Part shown: positions 6,953 through 11,638 of the stretch, piece after piece
Layout of the letters: each line of letters begins with the position of its first letter
Position numbering within the stretch: position 1 is the stretch's first letter
Assembly (NCBI GenBank): GCA_030613285.1
Contig: JAUWME010000030.1
Span: 1 to 11,638 of the forward strand
Origin: Candidatus Zymogenus sp.
GTDB taxonomy: Bacteria; Desulfobacterota; Zymogenia; Zymogenales; Zymogenaceae
Length of the DNA: 11,638 nt
Direction of reading: 5' to 3'
Translations under genes and position numbers: made by a program
The notes under the pieces: model-generated
What the model was told of the DNA's origin: nothing
Database searches by the model: none
Seen by the model: the letters and a program-made list of their open reading frames with translations, nothing else

Positions 6953-8068
6953 TTAAAATTCACCAAGTTCATATCCCAAAGCGCTGGCAACACCCCCGTG
7001 AGTCACTGCCCCATTTTTGACGTTTACACCCTTTTTCAAATCCGGGTTGTCGTTTATCGCCCCCTCAAGCCCCTTGTCGGCAATCTCCAGAACATAGGTA
7101 CTGGTAGCTCCTGAAAGGGCAAAGGATGACGTGCGGGGCACTGCCCCCGGCATATTTGGCACAGCGTAGTGTATTACACCCTCTTCGATATAAAAAGGGT
7201 CTTTGTGGGTTGTTGGCCTTGATGTCTCCGCTATCCCCCCTTGATCAAGAGACAGATCGACGATGACGCTTCCGGGCTTCATCTGAGAGACAAGCTCGCG
7301 GCTTAACAGGAGTGGAGTTTTGGCACCCGGAATCAACGCCGCCCCCACCACGAGGTCGGACTTAATAACATTCTCATAAATATTTGCCCTGTTGCTCATA
7401 ACAGTAACCACCTTACCCCGAAGCATATCGCCGGCGTACCGAAGCTTTGGAGATGATATTCCCAAAAGGAAGACCTCAGCCCCCATCCCCACCGCTATCT
7501 GGGCGGCACTGAATCCTGCAATCCCGCCGCCCAATATAGTAACTCTGGCAGGGGCAACACCGGCAACACCCGAAAGAAGGATTCCCGACCCATTATTTTT
7601 CCGCTCAAGTCCGTTTGCCCCCACCTGAATAGAGAGGCTTCCGCAAACCTGACTCATGGGCGATAGCAACGGCAGACACCCCTCCGGTGTCTCCACCGTC
7701 TCATAAGCGATGGCGGTTACCTTCTCCTTCAAAAGCCTCTTTGCAAGGCTTTCATTCGCCGCCAGATGAAGATACGAGAAGATGAGTTTTCCCGACATCA
7801 TCTCAAGCTCCGGCCCCTCCGGCTCCCTCACCTTTAGGATAAGCTCTGCCCCACCCCCTCCATTCCCCCCAATCCATATTTCCTTTCCGGTGGACAAAAT
7901 ATCAGCGCCGGCCTCTTCATAATCTTTGTCTGTGATGCCACTCGCCACACCTGCGCCGGCCTCTATTAAAACCTTGTGTCCATGACCTGTGAGAGCTGAA
8001 ACTCCCCAGGGGGTTATGGCAACTCGATATTCTTCCTCTTTTACTTCTTTTGGAACTCCGATTATCAT
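6953..8068 (-). CDS. ald: alanine dehydrogenase (atypical cofactor site)
   Basis: Alanine dehydrogenase reversibly deaminates L-alanine to pyruvate and ammonia with NAD(H), in the cytoplasm, usually as a hexamer. The 371 residues fit the family (about 370). Substrate and catalytic residues are present: R15, K79, H101 (YLHLAA) and D275 (DLSLDQGG), plus the NMPGAVPRTS block at 305-314 and the GGGIAG nucleotide loop at 180-185. Three oddities stand out. The acidic residue that ends the second Rossmann strand and holds the NAD ribose (D198 in characterised enzymes) is G203 here (VFLLGIS). The usual SEVAGR-like motif reads SQVCGS (139-144). A glycine-rich insertion, GGNGGGGA, sits at 67-74. A GGGGAG ribosome site precedes the ATG at an ideal 6-base spacing. 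A related activity or NADP use is possible. Confidence 0.88.
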   Translation of the reverse strand: MIIGVPKEVKEEEYRVAITPWGVSALTGHGHKVLIEAGAGVASGITDKDYEEAGADILSTGKEIWIGGNGGGGAELILKVREPEGPELEMMSGKLIFSYLHLAANESLAKRLLKEKVTAIAYETVETPEGCLPLLSPMSQVCGSLSIQVGANGLERKNNGSGILLSGVAGVAPARVTILGGGIAGFSAAQIAVGMGAEVFLLGISSPKLRYAGDMLRGKVVTVMSNRANIYENVIKSDLVVGAALIPGAKTPLLLSRELVSQMKPGSVIVDLSLDQGGIAETSRPTTHKDPFYIEEGVIHYAVPNMPGAVPRTSSFALSGATSTYVLEIADKGLEGAINDNPDLKKGVNVKNGAVTHGGVASALGYELGEF

Positions 8069-8074
8069 TTACAT

Positions 8075-8080
8075 CTCCCC
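8075..8080 (-). promoter_or_regulatory. strong ribosome binding site of ald
   Basis: The minus strand reads GGGGAG at 8080-8075, six bases before the ATG at 8068-8066. It is a strong Shine-Dalgarno match that fixes the ald start. The same GGGGAG form precedes glmS. Confidence 0.7.
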
Positions 8081-8141
8081 ACTAATTTGTAAAGTCACTT
8101 TTTAAAGTCAATTTAGCAACAATTTACGATTTAGATTTAAT

Positions 8142-8170
8142 ATTATACTAAATTCAGCTAACCCCGTAAA
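8142..8170 (-). promoter_or_regulatory. sigma-70-type promoter for ald
   Basis: On the minus strand TTTACG (8170-8165, 4 of 6 to TTGACA) is followed after 17 bases by a perfect TATAAT (8147-8142). Transcription would start near 8135, leaving a leader of about 67 bases. The -35 box lies just beyond the stop of the upstream enolase-superfamily gene (8174), so ald, perhaps with the Fe-S gene, can be transcribed independently. Confidence 0.55.
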
Positions 8171-8173
8171 GGA

Positions 8174-9310
8174 TTAGAGCTTCTCACCATGGGCGATTAT
8201 CTTTTCAAAGTCCAACTCAACCCCCAACCCCGGCCCCTCAGGTAGATGAATAAACCCATCTTTATCCACACTAAAAGGCTCCTTCAACATAAAGTCCCTC
8301 GCCTCCGGCACCCAACCCGGCGGCTCGAAAGGGAACTCGCAGTAGGGGCAGTTCATCACAGACCCCATCAACTGGAGATTCGCCGCAAGGCCAAGGCCGT
8401 TTGTCCATGTGTGGGGAGAAAACTGTAGGTTGTTGGCCTCTGCCATTCCTGCAATCTTCTTTCCCATCAATATTCCGCCGGAAAGGGTAACGTCGGGCTG
8501 CAGGACGTCAAGGCAGCCGTTACCAATAAGGTCCCGAAACTCGTAAAGGTCGGTGTTGAACTCACCCCCGGCAATCTGCAGAGTGGTTGATGCCCGAAGG
8601 GTCGCCATCCCTGCAAAATCGTGCTTGAAGAGAGGCTCTTCAATCCACCTGACCCCGTAATCCTCCAGGGCAAGGACTGTTCGCATGGCCCGTTTCAAAT
8701 CCCAGCGGGGCCATTCCTGAATACCCAGATGGATGGGCCACCCTTGGTTTGCGTCCACCATGATATCAAAATCGTCCCCCACCTCATTTCTGACCGCCTC
8801 CACAATAGCGATGTCTTTCTCAAATTCCATCGAGCGAATCCTGAGCTTCACCGCCTTAAATCCCATATCCTTTATCATCCTCACATAGTCAAGGCGTTTT
8901 TCTGGCTCCATTATCTCCCCTGATGAGGCATATGCCTTGACCTTTCCGTCGCCTCCACCCATAAGTTTGTAGATAGGAAGGCCCGCCGCCTTTCCAATAA
9001 TATCCCAGATTGCCACCTCCATGAAAAACGCCTTGTATCCCAAGTAGTGGGCGCTCCTGATTACCTGAACGATGTTCTCTACCTTAAAGGGGTCTCGCCC
9101 CACCATAAAGGGGCGCATCATCTCCGGCAGTCCCTTTGATTCTGACAAAAACCCCACCATTGCGGAATATCCTTCAATCCCTTCATCGGTCTTTATTACA
9201 ACGATGAGGGCGCTGTTGTTATTCTGGGGAAACCCCGGAATCCACGATGGATAAAAGGCTTCCGGCAGTGGATAATGACAGAGGTAAAAATCGATTTCTG
9301 TAATCTTCAT
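8174..9310 (-). CDS. mandelate racemase/muconate lactonizing enzyme family protein (enolase superfamily)
   Basis: Enolase-superfamily enzymes remove a proton next to a carboxylate with Mg2+ help; members are acid-sugar dehydratases, racemases, epimerases and cycloisomerases. Numbering from the ATG (378 residues), a capping domain covers about 1-125 and a barrel about 130-345. The catalytic pattern is of the mandelate racemase type: K155-x-R157 (KLRIR), metal ligands D186 (DANQGW), E224/E225 (WIEEPL) and E250 (AGGEF), a D273/H300 dyad (QPDVTLSGG and SPHTWTNGLG) and E325 as a possible general acid. A TTG four codons upstream also opens the frame, but GGAG lies six bases before this ATG and decides the start. 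It follows the crotonase gene by 77 bases. The substrate cannot be told from the sequence. The K-x-R form occurs in several acid-sugar dehydratase groups, so dehydration of a sugar acid is one candidate only. Confidence 0.88.
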   Translation of the reverse strand: MKITEIDFYLCHYPLPEAFYPSWIPGFPQNNNSALIVVIKTDEGIEGYSAMVGFLSESKGLPEMMRPFMVGRDPFKVENIVQVIRSAHYLGYKAFFMEVAIWDIIGKAAGLPIYKLMGGGDGKVKAYASSGEIMEPEKRLDYVRMIKDMGFKAVKLRIRSMEFEKDIAIVEAVRNEVGDDFDIMVDANQGWPIHLGIQEWPRWDLKRAMRTVLALEDYGVRWIEEPLFKHDFAGMATLRASTTLQIAGGEFNTDLYEFRDLIGNGCLDVLQPDVTLSGGILMGKKIAGMAEANNLQFSPHTWTNGLGLAANLQLMGSVMNCPYCEFPFEPPGWVPEARDFMLKEPFSVDKDGFIHLPEGPGLGVELDFEKIIAHGEKL

Positions 9311-9316
9311 ACCTAA

Positions 9317-9320
9317 CTCC
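9317..9320 (-). promoter_or_regulatory. ribosome binding site that decides the start of the enolase-superfamily gene
   Basis: GGAG on the minus strand (9320-9317) is six bases from the ATG at 9310-9308. The alternative TTG at 9322-9320 overlaps this site and has no ribosome site of its own, so the ATG is preferred. Confidence 0.65.
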
Positions 9321-9387
9321 AACTATAAAAGATTAAAAAATAGTAGAGTGGCTCATCCTTCTTTCAAGCCTTCATCGGAGACAATAA

Positions 9388-10173
9388 TTATTTGCCTTTA
9401 AATTCCGGGGGCCTCTTCTCCAAAAATGATTGGATCCCCTCCTTGACATCATCGGTGGAAACGAGTATCCCCTGAAATGCCGCCTCGAATTCGAGGACGG
9501 TCTGAATGTCCAGCTCGAAGGAGCGGTTCAAGACTTTTTTCATCATGCCGATGGCTCTGGTTGGCCCCGCGGCCAGACGCTTTGCCAAGGCCATAGCCTC
9601 ATCCATGAGCTTATCTTTTGGCACCACCTTGTTAATCAGACCAAGCTCCAGCGCTTTTTCTGCAAGTATGTCTTCTCCGAAGAACAAAATCTCCTTTGCC
9701 TTTGCCAGACCCACCAGCCTTGGCAAGAGGAACATCCCGCCGGCATCCGGGTACATCCCCCGCCTTACAAAGACCTCGATGAACTTGACGCCTTCGGCCG
9801 CAACCACAAAATCGCCTGCCAGTGCGATATTGACCCCGGCACCTGCGGCGGTTCCGTTGATTGCATTTACAATGGGTTTTTCTGTGGTAAACATCGTAAA
9901 GAAAACCTTGCCGTAAAGGTGTGCCGAGAGCTTCATCCCCACGGGGGTATCCATATCCGATCTGCCCCCACCGCCCCCAAGGTCAGCGCCGGTGCAGAAG
10001 GCCCTCCCTTTTCCCGTCATCAGTATCGAGCGAATGGAATCGTCCTGCTCAGCTTCTGTGAAATATTCAATCAGCCCCTTTATCATGTCAAAGGTCAGGG
10101 AGTTCATCCTGTCGGGTCGATTCAACGTGACAATCCCGACATCGCCATCTTTATCAAAGAGAAGTTCAGACAT
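9388..10173 (-). CDS. enoyl-CoA hydratase/isomerase family protein with PaaG-like active site
   Basis: This is a crotonase-fold acyl-CoA enzyme of 261 residues, the normal length. The fold is shown by VTLNRP (15-20), the oxyanion-hole strand GRAFCTGADL (56-65), the second oxyanion element AAGAG (109-113), and the C-terminal FLEKRPPEFKGK. The two glutamates of classical enoyl-CoA hydratase are missing: their positions hold N115 and F135. Instead N115 and D143 (YPDAGG) have the same 28-residue spacing as the Asn and Asp of PaaG-type ring-opened/epoxide enoyl-CoA isomerases, and the FIEVFVRRG stretch (131-139) is also PaaG-like. An isomerase or another crotonase reaction is therefore more likely than plain hydration. 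A GAGGAT ribosome site precedes the ATG. The enolase-superfamily gene follows after a short gap. The pathway is unknown, and no other phenylacetate genes are in view. Confidence 0.85.
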   Translation of the reverse strand: MSELLFDKDGDVGIVTLNRPDRMNSLTFDMIKGLIEYFTEAEQDDSIRSILMTGKGRAFCTGADLGGGGGRSDMDTPVGMKLSAHLYGKVFFTMFTTEKPIVNAINGTAAGAGVNIALAGDFVVAAEGVKFIEVFVRRGMYPDAGGMFLLPRLVGLAKAKEILFFGEDILAEKALELGLINKVVPKDKLMDEAMALAKRLAAGPTRAIGMMKKVLNRSFELDIQTVLEFEAAFQGILVSTDDVKEGIQSFLEKRPPEFKGK

Positions 10174-10237
10174 TTTAAATCCTCAATATTGAAAAAAACA
10201 TTTCCGACAATTCGCTAAAGGAGGTTTTGAATTACTA

Positions 10238-10264
10238 AATATATATGGGACAGAGACAGGTCAA
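10238..10264 (-). promoter_or_regulatory. possible promoter for the crotonase/enolase-superfamily pair
   Basis: On the minus strand TTGACC (10264-10259, 5 of 6) is followed by TATATT (10243-10238, 5 of 6) with a short 15-base spacer. A weaker TATTTA sits at the ideal 17. It lies in the 173-base gap between the GNAT gene and the crotonase gene, about 65 bases before the crotonase ATG. The remainder of that gap is AT-rich and shows nothing else I can support. Confidence 0.35.
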
Positions 10265-10346
10265 ATCCATTCCTCCTTCTATTATCTCTTCTATTGATAT
10301 TCTATTGCCTTTTACTCTTAATATTACTATTTGTCATTTCTATTGA

Positions 10347-11471
10347 TTACAGGACATCCCAGTCGGCCAGTGTCAAAAACCACCCCTTTTTGTCAAGAGC
10401 GCTTTTCTTGGCACGCTCAGTCAGCGATCTCACCACCAACTTCAACTTCCTCGGATTAGCAATCCCCGGCACTTTTAAAAACCCAGAGCGAAAAAGTGAA
10501 TACCAAACACCAAGCCCCGCCTGTGTCGCCGTCAGGAGAAGGGCGTCTCCCCTTTGAAGCGATACTCTCTTCATCTCACGGATTAAGGCAGAGAGACCAA
10601 CATTACCCGCCCTTCCATTAGCAACAAAAAAGTCCATGATGACTGCGGTGGGAAGGCCGAAAAATTTTCCCGATCCAAGAACAGCATACCCCACGATCTT
10701 GCCATCAACAGTTGCTGTAAAGATGCGATAGGACAAACCGGGACGCTCTCGAAACCGCCATTTAATATAGTCGCAGTCTCTCACAAGGATGGATTTGTAA
10801 CTCCCCTTTGAGGACTCCCACAGCTCATCAATTTCTTTCGGCACATCATCGTGTTCCTTAACTGAGACATTGCCCCTCTTTCTCATCAAAAAAAACCTAC
10901 GAATCGAATCGATGGGCCTAAAAAGCCAACCCAAAGGCAAAGCCCCGAACTTCGCATTGACAATCCCCGAAAGGCTCACAGGGCAGACAAAAAGTGGTAT
11001 CGTCAGAAGATGGGTGTAGCCGTGGTGTTTTATAAATCCGGGAAATGAGTTCTGGTTTGGAAAGGCGTAGATGAGATCGTAGTTATCATTTTTTGCAATC
11101 TCCATCGCTTTCTCGCCCATCAACTTAAAGACCCCCTTCTTACGAAACTGCCTGCTCGTTACCAAATCTTGAATTACCGCAGCCTTCCCTACATCTGGGC
11201 CGACCTTGAAACTATACGTCGTGAGAGGGTAGTGCCCAATCTGTTTATTATCTGCCCACGCAACGACAACTGGGCTTTTTGTCTCCAAATATTGCCATCG
11301 ATAAAATCCCTCATCCATGAGGGAACGCTTCTGGGCCTCGGTCTCTTCAAAAACCTCTGTTAAAAGCGAAACGACCCCGCTAACCTCACCTTCTGTCAAT
11401 AGACTTGCACTAATTTTTTGATTGCCCATATTTCTTTCAACACCGACTTTTTCCTTCACTTTTCCCTTCAT
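10347..11471 (-). CDS. GNAT-family acyltransferase with two GNAT-like domains, probably surface-polysaccharide related
   Basis: This is a predicted cytoplasmic acyltransferase of 374 residues. The N-terminal domain (about 20-155) is a recognisable GNAT fold: strand AVIQDLVTS (98-106), the acyl-CoA pyrophosphate loop QFRKKGVFK (108-116), then YAFPNQNSFPGFIKHHGY (135-152), which has the usual GNAT ending of a helix and 'GF/GY' turn. A second, weaker GNAT-like half (about 225-335) contains YIKWRFRERP (235-244) and ends near GVWYSLFRSGF. The C-terminal WFLTLADWD is a tail I associate with acetyltransferase-like proteins in exopolysaccharide loci (recollection, not a search). An AGGA ribosome site lies 8 bases before the ATG. 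Upstream, 33 bases away, ends a probable polysaccharide deacetylase. Substrate unknown; a sugar amine or peptide amine are both possible. Confidence 0.78.
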   Translation of the reverse strand: MKGKVKEKVGVERNMGNQKISASLLTEGEVSGVVSLLTEVFEETEAQKRSLMDEGFYRWQYLETKSPVVVAWADNKQIGHYPLTTYSFKVGPDVGKAAVIQDLVTSRQFRKKGVFKLMGEKAMEIAKNDNYDLIYAFPNQNSFPGFIKHHGYTHLLTIPLFVCPVSLSGIVNAKFGALPLGWLFRPIDSIRRFFLMRKRGNVSVKEHDDVPKEIDELWESSKGSYKSILVRDCDYIKWRFRERPGLSYRIFTATVDGKIVGYAVLGSGKFFGLPTAVIMDFFVANGRAGNVGLSALIREMKRVSLQRGDALLLTATQAGLGVWYSLFRSGFLKVPGIANPRKLKLVVRSLTERAKKSALDKKGWFLTLADWDVL

Positions 11472-11504
11472 TCAATATATCCTATCCTTCACGACTTCTT
11501 TTCC

Positions 11505-11638
11505 TTAACGACATTTTTCCTCAATAATATCAATGCAAGTAGTAAAAGAAAAAGTATCCAAAAGCCTCTTTAATCTGGGGTAAGTCCTACCCAAGTTAAT
11601 GTAGTGCGTCAATGTCGCCAGAGGCGCCACCTTGATCT
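11505..11638 (-). CDS. C-terminal fragment, probable polysaccharide deacetylase (runs off the right edge)
   Basis: The minus strand is open from the window edge (first full codon at 11636) to a TAA at 11507-11505, giving 43 residues. Two other minus frames close within about 14 codons. The peptide contains HYINLGRTYPRLKRLLDTF and then SFTTCIDII. This resembles the tail of polysaccharide deacetylases of exosortase/PEP-CTERM exopolysaccharide loci, where a HYxNLxRTxxRLxRLLxxFxFT-like ending follows the NodB-type barrel. That match is from memory and rests on few residues. No catalytic part is in view. It ends 33 bases before the GNAT gene, in the same direction, so the two look like one operon. 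Confidence 0.5.
   Translation of the reverse strand, partial: IKVAPLATLTHYINLGRTYPRLKRLLDTFSFTTCIDIIEEKCR

Noticed and set aside
9311..9322. TTG at 9322 as the start of the enolase-superfamily gene
   Set aside because: The GGAG ribosome site overlaps this codon and is properly spaced for the ATG at 9310, so the four extra residues are unlikely to be translated.
9430..10218. A 262-codon plus-strand open frame opposite the crotonase gene
   Set aside because: The minus-strand frame carries a clear crotonase fold with ribosome site; the plus-strand product shows no family features and is explained by codon bias on the opposite strand.
10241..10265. The segment reading ATATATGGGACAGAGACAGGTC resembles short GGGACAGAC-type tags seen near REP-associated transposase elements
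   Set aside because: There is only one copy in the window, no inverted partner and no transposase gene; the similarity is from memory and too short to call.
10245..10346. A 33-codon plus-strand frame starting at 10245, with AAAGGAGG about 20 bases upstream
   Set aside because: The spacing from the purine-rich site to the ATG is far too long, the peptide has no recognisable feature, and the stretch overlaps a plausible minus-strand promoter.

Overview
The window reads as chromosomal DNA of a moderate-GC, Gram-negative bacterium with an anaerobic style of metabolism. Two things suggest this: a lipobox-bearing lipoprotein and a protein with four probable Fe-S cysteine clusters. The protein styles look most like Desulfobacterota (former Deltaproteobacteria). 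That placement is an impression from the sequences, not a computed phylogeny. All genes but one lie on the minus strand, so transcription runs mostly from right to left.

Layout, following minus-strand transcription from the right edge. (1) The edge holds the last 43 codons of a gene resembling the C-terminus of polysaccharide deacetylases from exopolysaccharide/exosortase loci, followed by a two-domain GNAT-type acyltransferase gene. This is probably the edge of a surface-polysaccharide cluster. (2) A crotonase-fold enzyme with a PaaG-like active site and an enolase-superfamily (mandelate racemase/muconate lactonizing type) enzyme follow, probably a small catabolic unit of unknown substrate. 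(3) Next is an alanine dehydrogenase with its own good promoter and an unusual cofactor-site residue, then a cysteine-rich protein with a double 4Fe-4S ferredoxin domain. (4) A 469-bp non-coding stretch carries diverged short repeats built around TTGTCAA. (5) The only plus-strand gene encodes a small helical-repeat lipoprotein behind a near-consensus sigma-70 promoter. (6) Divergent from it is a tight run glmU(acetyltransferase part only)-glmS-ktrB-ktrA, which leaves the window at the left edge.

In that last run GlmS makes glucosamine-6-phosphate, and the GlmU-type protein acetylates glucosamine-1-phosphate to N-acetylglucosamine-1-phosphate for peptidoglycan and LPS. The uridyltransferase half of normal GlmU is not encoded here and must be elsewhere if the pathway is complete. 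KtrB and KtrA form a sodium- or proton-coupled potassium uptake system. The ktrB start codon directly follows the glmS stop codon (TAG|ATG), so translation is probably coupled.

I found no CRISPR array, tRNA, rRNA, intact mobile element or obvious defence system. The most interesting points are the split GlmU, the alanine dehydrogenase lacking the usual NAD-binding Asp, the crotonase/enolase-superfamily pair of unknown substrate, the Cys-rich ferredoxin-like protein, and the TTGTCAA repeat region.
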